From NCBI GenBank assembly GCA_020426425.1, contig JAGQQB010000106.1, forward strand, positions 1-9,982: DNA of 9,982 nt. The letters are read 5' to 3'. This document shows positions 1 to 7,153 of this stretch, in pieces. The translations under genes were made by a program, and so were the position numbers. The notes under the pieces are model-generated. The model was not told the origin of the DNA, searched no databases, and saw only the letters and a program-made list of their open reading frames with translations. This DNA is from Planctomycetaceae bacterium (lineage in GTDB: Bacteria > Planctomycetota > Planctomycetia > Planctomycetales > Planctomycetaceae). Positions within the stretch are counted from its first letter, which is position 1; every line of letters starts with the position of its first letter.

Positions 1-800
1 CCCGACGGCATACTTTCCTGATACTCAATCGCCCGCAGCAATCGTGTCTGCGTCCCCATTGGCAGTTGAGCAATTTCGTCCAGATACACAGTTCCCGATC
101 CGGCGGACCGCAGAATTCCGGGCTGCGCATTCTCACCGGAACTGCCAAACAGTTCCGCTTCCAACAACTCAATCGGTCGGGTTCCACAGTTCACCGCCAG
201 GAATTTGTCCTCGCGTTTGGGACCACTGGAGTGGATCGCCCGAGCGAACAGTTCCTTCCCGGTCCCGGTCTCCCCCACCAGCAACACATTCGAGTGTGTG
301 ACGGAAATCTTCTTGATCGATTCGAGCAACGCCTTGAGGGGATCGCTGGAACCGACGATTTGATGGAATCGGCTCGGCTGCGAAAGTTCGCGACGCAGCA
401 TCTGGTTTTCCAGATACACCTCGCGATACTTGAACACGCGCTGCAGTTTGTGCGACAGGTCGTCGAACAGCACCGGCTTCGTGAGATAGTCAAACGCCCC
501 GGCCTTGAAGGCATCTACCGCCGTCTCGACCGTCGCATACGCCGTGATGATCAGCACGAACAGCGAAGGGTTGAGCTTGTGCAGCCGCTTCATTAGCTGA
601 ATGCCATCGCCATCGGGGAGCTGGATGTCGCAGATGGCCACATGAAAGTCCTGCTTGCGGCACAGCAGCAGCGCTTCATCCACCGTTTTGGCCCCGACCA
701 CTTCGTAGCCTTCAGAGGCCAGAAATTCGGACAGGGTGTTGCGAATAATCTCCTCGTCCTCAACGATGAGTACGTGGTACTTGGGAGATGTATCGGACAC
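1..800 (-). CDS. NtrC-family response regulator (receiver + AAA+), GAFTGA-less, C-terminus outside window
   Basis: Reading leftward from a GTG at 800-798, the frame stays open to the window edge (266 codons), so the end of the AAA+ domain and any DNA-binding domain lie outside. Residues 8-125 are a receiver domain with an intact phosphorylation site: acidic pair E14/D15, phospho-acceptor D58 (CDIQLPDGDG), T86 and K108 (TKP). Residues 146-266 are an AAA+ domain with Walker A GETGTGKE (176-183) and Walker B VYLDEI (238-243). The L1 loop normally containing GAFTGA is replaced by LFGSSGENAQPGILRSAG (217-234), about six residues shorter than usual. The flanking residues stay in frame with the family, so this is not a frameshift. 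In the NtrC family that loop engages sigma-54, so action through sigma-70 or a non-transcriptional role is plausible. No Shine-Dalgarno site is obvious before the GTG. No cognate histidine kinase is visible; it may be beyond the left edge. The family is certain; the regulon is unknown. Confidence 0.93.
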   Translation of the reverse strand, partial: MSDTSPKYHVLIVEDEEIIRNTLSEFLASEGYEVVGAKTVDEALLLCRKQDFHVAICDIQLPDGDGIQLMKRLHKLNPSLFVLIITAYATVETAVDAFKAGAFDYLTKPVLFDDLSHKLQRVFKYREVYLENQMLRRELSQPSRFHQIVGSSDPLKALLESIKKISVTHSNVLLVGETGTGKELFARAIHSSGPKREDKFLAVNCGTRPIELLEAELFGSSGENAQPGILRSAGSGTVYLDEIAQLPMGTQTRLLRAIEYQESMPS

Positions 801-1022
801 GGATCGCCTGGAGCTAGTAGGATGCGGAACTGTGCCGCCTGCGACAACCGGGAGAGGTTACGGCGTGCGACGAAGCGACACGGAAAAACTCAATTGTAGG
901 GACCGAGTGTGTTGATACCAGCGTCACCGCCAGGAGAAATGGCCCCGGATGTAATCTGCCTCACAGACGATGGTTGCCACTGGACTGCAGACTGTGTCAC
1001 ATACGCAATCCTCTCAACGTCC

Positions 1023-1027
1023 AGGAG
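1023..1027 (+). promoter_or_regulatory. Ribosome binding site deciding the methyltransferase start
   Basis: AGGAG lies 8 bases before the ATG at 1036. The frame is open back to 970, but the extra 22 residues have no family-like sequence and that earlier ATG has no such site. This supports 1036 as the start. The rest of the 801-1035 divergent intergenic region shows no convincing sigma-70 or sigma-54 promoter and no ArsR-type operator that I can recognise. Confidence 0.7.
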
Positions 1028-1035
1028 TCCGATTG

Positions 1036-2205
1036 ATGTCGACAACGCCGACCACCACGACCACGGAAGCCAGTGTTCGATCCCGCTACGCCGCCGCTTC
1101 GCAGCAGGCAGAGGCAGCGCTCTGTTGCCCTGTCGAGTATGCCCCCGATCTGCTGCAGAACATCCCCGCAGAGATCCTCGAAAAGGACTACGGCTGTGGC
1201 GATCCTTCGCCCTATGTGAAGCCGGGCGACACGGTGCTTGATCTGGGCTCCGGCGGCGGAAAATTGTGTTACATCGCCGCTCAAATCGTGGGAACCCAGG
1301 GCAAAGTGATTGGTATCGACTGCAATCCTCCGATGCTCGCACTGGCCCGCAAGTATCAGGAAGAAATGGCGCAGCGGCTCGGGTTCGCGAACACCGAGTT
1401 CCGCTCCGGCATGATTCAGGACCTTGGACTCGATCTGGAATTGCTGGCGAACGAACTCGAAGCACTCGACGCGACGGGGACTGATCGCATTCTGCAACAA
1501 CGCGACATTGAACACCAACTGCGAACGGAGCGACCATTAATCGAATCGAACAGCGTCGACTGCATCGTCTCAAACTGTGTGTTGAATCTCGTTCGGAACG
1601 AAGACCGGCAACAGTTGTTTCGGGAGATGTTCCGCGTGCTCAAACGGGGCGGTCGGGTCGCCATCAGCGATATCGTGTCCGATGAGCCAGTCCCGGCAGC
1701 GCTGCAGGCCGACGCACACTTGTGGTCGGGTTGCATCTCAGGCGCGTGGCAAGAGGGTGAGTTCTTGAACGAGTTCGCCCGTGCGGGTTTTCACGGAATG
1801 AACATCGTGAAGTATCAGGCGGAGCCGTGGCAGACCGTGGCCGGAATTGAGTTCCGCTCAATGACCGTGGTCGCCTACAAAGGCAAAGAGGGGCCCTGCC
1901 TGGAGCGGAATCAGGCGGTCATCTACCAGGGGCCGTTCCATGCAGTTGAAGACGACGATGGTCATCGTTTCGAGCGGGGCGTGCGCACCGCCGTGTGCGA
2001 CAACTTGTATCAGTTGTTGCAGCAGTCTCCATACGCCAACCAGTTCCTGCCAATTCCGCCGCGCATTGAGATTCCACTCGCACAGGCGCGCCTCTGCAAC
2101 TGTAACGGGCGCATCCGTCTACCGCGTGAGACCAAGGGAAGTGGTTACGATCTTACGCAGCTGATCGCGTCCGAAGCCTGTTGTGGCGGCACTGATTGTT
2201 GTTGA
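1036..2205 (+). CDS. Arsenite methyltransferase (ArsM)-like SAM methyltransferase with Cys-rich C-terminal extension
   Basis: A 389-residue class I SAM methyltransferase. Motif I is VLDLGSGGGK (67-76), with the acidic ribose-binding residue D95 at the end of strand 2 (VIGIDCN). The pattern matches ArsM: YGCGDP (C54), VSNCVLNL (C181) and SGCISGA (C233) sit where ArsM enzymes have their three As(III)-binding cysteines. ArsM methylates arsenite with SAM for detoxification in the cytoplasm. Unlike a standard ArsM, there is an N-terminal CC pair (30-31), an insert of about 45 residues before the C181 motif (roughly 128-172), and an extra domain from about 270 onward. That domain has further cysteines (AVCDN, LCNCNGR) and ends in CCGGTDCC, a likely soft-metal-binding tail. 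No arsR, arsB or acr3 is visible nearby. The methyltransferase fold is certain; arsenite as the substrate is inferred from the cysteines, and another thiophilic substrate is possible. Confidence 0.88.
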   Translation: MSTTPTTTTTEASVRSRYAAASQQAEAALCCPVEYAPDLLQNIPAEILEKDYGCGDPSPYVKPGDTVLDLGSGGGKLCYIAAQIVGTQGKVIGIDCNPPMLALARKYQEEMAQRLGFANTEFRSGMIQDLGLDLELLANELEALDATGTDRILQQRDIEHQLRTERPLIESNSVDCIVSNCVLNLVRNEDRQQLFREMFRVLKRGGRVAISDIVSDEPVPAALQADAHLWSGCISGAWQEGEFLNEFARAGFHGMNIVKYQAEPWQTVAGIEFRSMTVVAYKGKEGPCLERNQAVIYQGPFHAVEDDDGHRFERGVRTAVCDNLYQLLQQSPYANQFLPIPPRIEIPLAQARLCNCNGRIRLPRETKGSGYDLTQLIASEACCGGTDCC

Positions 2206-2261
2206 GCGCTGCGGGTCGATTTCGCTCACTTCACTGGATCGCGTTCGACTACACTCACGTG

Positions 2262-2510
2262 ATGACACGACGCCCACCACCTCCGCCTCCGGTTCACTGG
2301 TGCCGCTTCGCCGCAGCCGGACTGACTGCTGTCGGCATGTCCATCGCCGCAGCAGTTGTCTCCTTACGGGTGACTGATCCTGAGGTGGGAATCACTGCTT
2401 GGATCGCGGTGGCCGTTGTGGGGACAGCGGCCGTCATCAGTGCGGCGGTTTCGGAAGGGCCGCCCCGACCACCACGCGACCATGATGCCGACGATCCTCC
2501 AGCAGCGTAA
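2262..2510 (+). CDS. Small two-helix membrane protein, unrecognised
   Basis: This open frame of 82 codons begins at ATG 2262, directly after an in-frame GTG, 56 bases past the methyltransferase stop. It has a short basic, proline-rich head (MTRRPPPPPP). Two hydrophobic stretches follow, around residues 15-36 and 43-62, separated by a short polar turn (TDPEVG). The tail is hydrophilic and Pro/Asp-rich. That topology, a helical hairpin with both ends on the same side, is what makes it credible as a gene. I do not recognise a family, and there is no Shine-Dalgarno site before the start. The frame continues upstream to 2196 without protein-like sequence. The run of six prolines would probably need elongation factor P to translate smoothly. 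It could be co-transcribed with the methyltransferase. Confidence 0.5.
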   Translation: MTRRPPPPPPVHWCRFAAAGLTAVGMSIAAAVVSLRVTDPEVGITAWIAVAVVGTAAVISAAVSEGPPRPPRDHDADDPPAA

Positions 2511-2690
2511 TCCCATTGTCGTGGATCGCTGCGATTGATGCCTGGTGTCAACATTGACCCTCTGAATTCCCTGCACAGACTGCAGCGCACTCAAACCCCA
2601 ATTCAACGGAATTCTGCTGTCCCTGGTTCTGGTCAAATGGCAACGCCTTCACGATACTGGCTGATCACCCATTGATCTGCCAGCAAGCGC

Positions 2691-3440
2691 ATGACCGTTC
2701 CTGAATCCAATACCGCCACGCCGCGCATTCTCGTCTCGTTGTGTACCTACAACGAGCGTGAGAACATCGAGTTGTTGTTGCCCGAGATTCGGCAGCATCT
2801 CCCGCAGGCCGATGTACTCGTTGTCGATGACAATTCGCCTGATGGAACGGGCAACTACGTACGTGAGCTGCAGGCCGCCAGTCCGTGGCTAAAGCTGATC
2901 TCCCGCGCGGGCAAATTGGGGCTGGGCACGGCGACGGTCGCGGCGTTTCAGTTCGCCATCGCGCAGCAGTACGATCTGCTCGTCAATCTCGACGCCGACT
3001 TCTCCCACCCTCCGCGTTTCCTGCCTGATCTCGTGGCCGCTGCGGCAACGAGTGATGTCATCATTGGCTCGCGCTATGTTCCTGGCGGCAGCATAGAAGG
3101 TTGGGGGCCGGTGCGGCATTTTATGAGTCAGGGAATCAACCTGTATGCCCGCTGCCTGCTGGGCCTGAAGACACGCGACAACAGCGGTGCGTTTCGCTGC
3201 TATCGAGTGCCACGACTGTGCGAAGTCGATTGGTCTGCATCACGGGCGAAAGGATACGCATTCCAGGAAGAAATCCTGTTTCGCCTCAAGCAGCTTGGCT
3301 GCACCTTCACCGAAGTGCCGATCCACTTCGCTGAGAGGCGTTACGGGCAGACGAAGATCAACTGGAAGGAAGCGGTCTCGGCTGGCATCGTATTGTGGCA
3401 GATTCGGTTGGAATCGTTCCTGCCAGGCCGCAAGTCGTGA
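2691..3440 (+). CDS. Polyprenol-phosphate mannosyltransferase-type GT2 glycosyltransferase (DPM1-like)
   Basis: A 249-residue GT-A fold glycosyltransferase of the dolichol/polyprenol-phosphate mannose synthase group. In order: LCTYNERENI (17-26) for nucleotide-sugar binding, VVDDNSPDGTG (44-54) with the first conserved acidic pair, KLGLGTA (75-81), and the metal-binding DAD in NLDADFSHPP (99-108). Then come GSRYVPGG and the acceptor-side segment LYARCLLGLKTRDNSGAFRCY. Enzymes of this type move a hexose, usually mannose from GDP-mannose, onto a polyprenyl phosphate at the inner face of the cytoplasmic membrane, giving a donor for extracytoplasmic glycosylation. The length matches the short soluble form without C-terminal membrane helices. 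The sugar cannot be read from sequence. The start lacks a clear Shine-Dalgarno site; a weak promoter match (TGGTCA, 17-base spacer, GATACT, 2630-2658) lies just upstream. Nothing else was found in 2511-2690. Confidence 0.9.
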   Translation: MTVPESNTATPRILVSLCTYNERENIELLLPEIRQHLPQADVLVVDDNSPDGTGNYVRELQAASPWLKLISRAGKLGLGTATVAAFQFAIAQQYDLLVNLDADFSHPPRFLPDLVAAAATSDVIIGSRYVPGGSIEGWGPVRHFMSQGINLYARCLLGLKTRDNSGAFRCYRVPRLCEVDWSASRAKGYAFQEEILFRLKQLGCTFTEVPIHFAERRYGQTKINWKEAVSAGIVLWQIRLESFLPGRKS

Positions 3441-3491
3441 AACGAACAGCGCATGTCGCCACGAACCTTGAATCAATCGCTGTGTGACTGG

Positions 3492-3980
3492 CTATTGAGA
3501 CGCGTCATCGCTGGAAACTGCGAGCACCTCACACCGCAAGTGCGGCCGCAGCTTTTCCACTGTTGCTGGGCCAATCCCTTTGACCCGGTCCAAATCGTCA
3601 ATGGACTCAAACGGTCCGTTGCTCTCGCGGTCGTCAACGATCCGCCGTGCGGTGACCTCCCCCACCCCGTCGAGCTGCATCCATTCGACCCAGGTGGCGG
3701 AATTCATATCGAGCTGAAAGACGTAGTTTCCGCCCTCCGGCTGATGCCGCACTTCAATTGTCTCGCGACCACCGCTTGCGAGTCGCCATACGTGAACTCC
3801 CATCAGTACGCACAGCACAGTCCCACACACAAGCAGGAACCAGCAGTCGCCATGTGAGAGGCCCCACGATACGGTGTCTGGCGATGTTGGCGACTCGGCG
3901 TGCGGGACACCGTCCATGTCGGAACCGGTTGAGTCAGCAAGCACTGTGTCAGCAGGCGGGCGGTTCATGAACGGACTCAT
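3492..3980 (-). CDS. Membrane-anchored ComEA-type helix-hairpin-helix protein
   Basis: A 162-residue protein with an acidic, Ser/Pro/Asp-rich N-terminus and one transmembrane helix at about 47-65 (CWFLLVCGTVLCVLMGVHVW). After a linker comes a ComEA-type domain at about 90-148 with two hairpins, LDGVGEVTA (103-111) and VKGIGPATV (133-141), preceded by the family-typical LDMNSA. In competence systems ComEA binds incoming DNA outside the membrane; many other bacteria have related proteins of unknown role. No comEC or pilus gene is in the window, so a role in DNA uptake is inference. The ATG at 3980 overlaps the TGA of the upstream gene by one base (TGATG), which implies translational coupling. 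A GTG at 3983 would be an alternative start. It converges with the glycosyltransferase across a 51-base gap that holds no obvious terminator. Confidence 0.85.
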   Translation of the reverse strand: MSPFMNRPPADTVLADSTGSDMDGVPHAESPTSPDTVSWGLSHGDCWFLLVCGTVLCVLMGVHVWRLASGGRETIEVRHQPEGGNYVFQLDMNSATWVEWMQLDGVGEVTARRIVDDRESNGPFESIDDLDRVKGIGPATVEKLRPHLRCEVLAVSSDDASQ

Positions 3981-5158
3981 CACTCCGCCGCTGACGGACT
4001 TGCATCATCGGTAGCGGAGGACTCAAACACGATGCCGGTGACGTGCAAACGGACTTCGGGCATGCGGGGGTGAGAGGTCCGCAGCAAGACCACTTCCTCG
4101 AAGTCACCTGGGGCATTCGGCTCGGTGGTGATCTCAACCCAGTGTTCCCGCTGCTTTTCCGGCTGCAGCTTGACCGAGATCCCGGCAGGGAGTTGCTCGT
4201 CCACAGAGAGCGCGAACGGGGACTCGTCCGTCGAGCGGATGAGGAGCTTGCGGCTTCGTTGCTGGCCCACGGGGATCCGCCCGAAATACAGACTCTCGGG
4301 ATACTGCAGAGGGGTCTTGAGTCGCAGAATAATCTGCATCGCCGCATTGGGACGTTCCCCGTCTGCACCAGGATACTGGCAGCGAATCTGAACCGGGTAG
4401 GCATCGGGCCGCAAATTGGCAGGGGGCTGAATGGACAAGTGGACATCCCACTCCTGACGCCACAGCCCTGGTTCCACTTCGGTCGGGTGCCCTTCCGCCG
4501 CAAGTTGCTTCACCTCGACGAACGGCTCGGACGAGAGCACCTCGGGAACCTCACGCACCAAGACCTCGTCCCGAGCCATCCGAGTGAGATGGATCGTTTC
4601 CTCGAGCGGCTGAGCGAGCTCTGTGGGCAGCAAACTTCGCGCGAGTGATTGGGGAGCGAGCGACACGTCCGCCAGCACGGGCAGTGTCACACTTACCGTC
4701 TCTGGCTGCTGAGGGCCATCTCCCTGCCAGACGAAATCGGCATGGAATTCGGCCTCAGTCTGAATCGCCGGTGGAGTGACGCGCAGCACGATGACCTGCT
4801 GCTGCCCGGCAGTGAACGGTGTTCGCTCGCCCGTCTCCAGCAGTCGGCCATCCACCAGTGCTCCGTAGCATTTGCAGCCCGTTTTCAGGAACACAAGTTC
4901 GCGGTCAACTGATGCTGTATTCACGACCGGAACACCGCAATCCAATGGGACGAGTTTCCCCTCGTCCCGAGCTAACTCGCTCACGAGTCGGATCGGCAGC
5001 CGGTCCTTCGCGGAAGGAGCAGATGTGCTGGCTGATGTCTGGACCGCCAGCGAATCGCAGCCGGGAGCCAGCCCACACAGCAATAACAAGATCCCGCCAA
5101 CCGCCGCTCGACGCGCCTCAGCACAGATCGATGGTCTTTGGTGTTGCTCAGATCTCAT
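3980..5158 (-). CDS. DUF1573-like exported lipoprotein
   Basis: A 392-residue protein from the ATG at 5158. It has a basic segment (ARR, 15-17), a hydrophobic core (GGILLLLCGL, 21-30) and a lipobox-like APGC with candidate lipidated Cys34. The mature part looks like tandem all-beta ASH/DUF1573-type modules. The first, at about 55-145, includes LVFLKTGCKCYG with C95/C97, recalling the DUF1573 CGCT signature. A later one contains SLYFGRIPVGQQRSRKLLI, a typical 'equal-footing' strand of this fold. Proteins of this kind are abundant in planctomycetes and presumed to sit in the periplasm or envelope; no molecular function is established. An in-frame ATG at 5206 would add 16 residues, but that would push the signal peptide's charged region to over 30 residues, so 5158 is preferred. 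Neither start has a Shine-Dalgarno site. It is the first gene of a coupled pair with the ComEA-like gene. Confidence 0.78.
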   Translation of the reverse strand: MRSEQHQRPSICAEARRAAVGGILLLLCGLAPGCDSLAVQTSASTSAPSAKDRLPIRLVSELARDEGKLVPLDCGVPVVNTASVDRELVFLKTGCKCYGALVDGRLLETGERTPFTAGQQQVIVLRVTPPAIQTEAEFHADFVWQGDGPQQPETVSVTLPVLADVSLAPQSLARSLLPTELAQPLEETIHLTRMARDEVLVREVPEVLSSEPFVEVKQLAAEGHPTEVEPGLWRQEWDVHLSIQPPANLRPDAYPVQIRCQYPGADGERPNAAMQIILRLKTPLQYPESLYFGRIPVGQQRSRKLLIRSTDESPFALSVDEQLPAGISVKLQPEKQREHWVEITTEPNAPGDFEEVVLLRTSHPRMPEVRLHVTGIVFESSATDDASPSAAE

Positions 5159-5278
5159 ACGACTGACGTAACGACGACATAGAAGATGCGTGCGTGTGGG
5201 CAACATCCAACACGCGGTTCAGGATCCCCTTGAAAACCCAGACAAAAGGCTACCCCAACTCTAAGCCTGAGGCATGTT

Positions 5279-5318
5279 GATAAGCGTTCGCGCGCCATCA
5301 ATCCCTCGCTGGCTTATC
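5279..5318. repeat. Short inverted repeat, possible transcription end structure
   Basis: GATAAGC (5279-5285) and GCTTATC (5312-5318) form a 7-base stem with a 26-base loop. It lies 24 bases beyond the stop of the leftward Cys-rich secreted protein gene and upstream of the DUF1573 gene. There is no adjoining T-run, so it is not a standard intrinsic terminator. It might be a weak terminator, an operator for the lipoprotein gene, or chance. Confidence 0.25.
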
Positions 5319-5341
5319 GGGATTCCATGTTCAACGGGCTG

Positions 5342-5809
5342 CTAGGGATCGGGAATCACCAGGTCTGCGCAGTTACAGACATTCTGTGTAATCGAGACTT
5401 CAGCGACGGGAACTCCCCAGCAATCGCACAATCCATCCACAAACTGACAATTCGCCGCAATGTAGTGCTGAATGACTTCCGTCTCTCCGAAGTCGACCGC
5501 GCAATAGCCTAGCGTGCTGACATTCGGAACCGAGAACATGCAAGTGGCCTTCGACACATCGCCAAACCCGGAACGGTCGGGGCAGACATCGTACGGCAAG
5601 TAGCGTTTGCAATCCCCGTTGTCGTTCCAGCAGCCCAGACCATCGTTATAGAAGATCTGAACAGCAGGTTTGCAAAAGGCGGGATTCATGATGGCAGATT
5701 CCCGTCCTTCACAATCGGCATTCACAGCACCACTGGGACGGGCGGCGCCGGTCACCATCAGCGCACCGGTCAACAGCATTCCGCCAGCCAGAATTCTCTG
5801 CAGGTTCAT
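5342..5809 (-). CDS. Small secreted 12-cysteine protein, unrecognised
   Basis: A 155-residue protein with an N-terminal export signal: one Arg at position 5, a hydrophobic core at about 6-22, and possible signal peptidase sites after residue 23 or after VNA (29-31). The mature region has twelve cysteines, enough for six disulfides, starting at C33 and ending in VCNC. Two segments resemble each other (DGLGCW followed by NDNGDC, and DGLCDCW), hinting at an internal duplication. I do not recognise the family. A good ribosome binding site (GAGG, 5816-5819) sits 6 bases before the ATG, inside the 13-base gap after the upstream gene, so the two form an operon. The even cysteine count and signal peptide suggest an oxidised, extracytoplasmic, structurally rigid protein. 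Its function is unknown. Confidence 0.8.
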   Translation of the reverse strand: MNLQRILAGGMLLTGALMVTGAARPSGAVNADCEGRESAIMNPAFCKPAVQIFYNDGLGCWNDNGDCKRYLPYDVCPDRSGFGDVSKATCMFSVPNVSTLGYCAVDFGETEVIQHYIAANCQFVDGLCDCWGVPVAEVSITQNVCNCADLVIPDP

Positions 5810-5822
5810 ATCTGACCTCGAC

Positions 5823-6923
5823 TCAAGGATTCGATGAAGAGGGAGCCCGCCGTCGCCACAACAGTGCGCCTGCGATCACTAACAATAATCCATTCACCAG
5901 CAGCAGCACCCTCTCTAGTGATTGCCCACTGGCCCCATTCGCAGTTTGAGCTCGCGGCACAAGCGCCGCGCCCCCATCAAGATAAGCAACGACATCGGGA
6001 ACGTCCACCTCAGGTTTCGCCACGCGGTCGTCCCCATATCGTTCGTCAAACAGGACGGTCCCCGCCGTGGCGTTCATGACGAATCGTTCATCAGGGATAT
6101 CCTCGTTCATTTTGACGTGATGGACTCGATACGTCGCGAGCGATGCGAGCTTACCGTCGCTGAAATCCGCCACGAGGGAGAACATCGGAAAAGGGATATT
6201 CCCAGGTAAGTCCACGACGTTCAGGCAACTGGTTTCGCTAATCACGCGGCCATCTCGCACCGTCTTCCAGCGGCGGACCAGACCTGTCGTCAAGTCGACA
6301 ATGTCTTCGCACTCCCCGAGATCCGAACCCGCACTCTGTGGTGGATGAAGACGGATTTCATTCGCCTGTTCATCCACCGTCAAGGGCCATTCACGCGCCA
6401 CGGTCAACGGGTCCATCGGCAAGTGATAGAAGCTGTTGAGGGTGTTATAGAAATAGCGGGACTTGCCCGGCGCATAGACGAAGACCTGGGCATCGGGCCG
6501 CTTAAAGATCGAATGATCGGGTCGGGCGACGATCGTGAAGACTCCTTCATCCCGCACCATCCGCTGCTTCATAAACAACTTGCGCTCTTCCCAGGGAGTT
6601 CCACGAGGCTTTGCGCCCCGCAGAATCGCGGTGACAAACTCGTCCTGCCGGTCGTCACGATCGGGGAGATCGAATTCTTCGATCAGTTTCCAGTACTCGT
6701 CGTAACCAACAGTTGGTGGGGAAAGCTGAATGGACCCGCGCGTGAACTCGACTTCGGCGGTCGGCAATTGGATCAGGAGGGACCATTGCCGAATGAGATG
6801 CTGCCGCGCTGCGGCTGCCGCAGCGTTCGATTGCAAGGTTGGTTGATCATCAGCGCGCACAATCAGCGAGACCATGAGCAAGAGCGCCCACCCCAGAATC
6901 CAACTTATAGCCTGCTGCTTCAT
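5823..6923 (-). CDS. Exported protein anchored by a C-terminal helix, unrecognised
   Basis: A 366-residue protein with a signal peptide at 1-24 (MKQQAISWILGWALLLMV start, cleavage near VRA/DD). A soluble region of about 310 residues follows. Near the end is a single transmembrane helix (VLLLVNGLLLVIAGALLW) followed by RRR and a short Ser/Pro tail. The layout is that of a type I membrane protein with most of its mass outside the cytoplasm. The soluble part includes stretches such as EVEFTRGSIQLSPP, VFVYAPGKSRYFYN and GECEDIVDLTTGLVRRW, suggesting mainly beta structure. I could not assign a family; a remote LolA/lipoprotein-sorting-like fold is only a guess. An in-frame TTG at 6965 is rejected as the start because it lies at the predicted transcription start and pushes the signal peptide inward. 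It is the first gene of an operon with the Cys-rich secreted protein, 13 bases downstream, so the two may act together at the cell surface. Confidence 0.8.
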   Translation of the reverse strand: MKQQAISWILGWALLLMVSLIVRADDQPTLQSNAAAAAARQHLIRQWSLLIQLPTAEVEFTRGSIQLSPPTVGYDEYWKLIEEFDLPDRDDRQDEFVTAILRGAKPRGTPWEERKLFMKQRMVRDEGVFTIVARPDHSIFKRPDAQVFVYAPGKSRYFYNTLNSFYHLPMDPLTVAREWPLTVDEQANEIRLHPPQSAGSDLGECEDIVDLTTGLVRRWKTVRDGRVISETSCLNVVDLPGNIPFPMFSLVADFSDGKLASLATYRVHHVKMNEDIPDERFVMNATAGTVLFDERYGDDRVAKPEVDVPDVVAYLDGGAALVPRAQTANGASGQSLERVLLLVNGLLLVIAGALLWRRRAPSSSNP

Positions 6924-6973
6924 TGAGATACCCGACTTGGCGAGGCCCGCCGAAATCGCATCCAAGAGACTGG

Positions 6974-7003
6974 ATCATAAGGAGCCTGTAGGACCTTGGG
7001 CAA
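6974..7003 (-). promoter_or_regulatory. Sigma-70-like promoter of the exported-protein operon
   Basis: On the minus strand, TTGCCC (7003-6998, four of six consensus bases) is followed after 18 bases by TATGAT (6979-6974, five of six). Transcription would begin near 6967, giving a leader of about 45 bases before the ATG at 6923. Nothing else was found in the surrounding 6924-7153 gap. This is a prediction from consensus only. Confidence 0.5.
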
Positions 7004-7153
7004 CTCTCACTGTCACTCGTCGCGCCAAAAAATCTCCGCAGAACACTCCCTGCGACGTATGAAAACGCGGACTTGCGTATAACCACTGCAGAAACAGCGT
7101 TTGCTCTCGTCGACCATCACCGGGGAATTTTCCGATCGCCCACCACCTCGTAC

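Noticed and set aside
66..596. Plus-strand open frame of 176 codons
   Set aside because: It is fully antisense to the response regulator, whose receiver and AAA+ motifs are unmistakable. The translation has no recognisable pattern.
801..1035. Sigma-54 or sigma-70 promoter in the divergent spacer
   Set aside because: GG/GC pairs with 10-base spacing were sought without success. The TACAAT-like box on the minus strand (898-893) has no acceptable -35 partner at 16-18 bases.
5823..5930. PEP-CTERM-like sorting tail at the end of the exported protein
   Set aside because: A hydrophobic helix followed by RRR is present, but there is no PEP or similar motif before it. A plain C-terminal membrane anchor explains it.
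6345..6926. Plus-strand open frame of 193 codons
   Set aside because: Antisense to the exported membrane protein, which has a signal peptide, a C-terminal helix and a promoter in the opposite direction.
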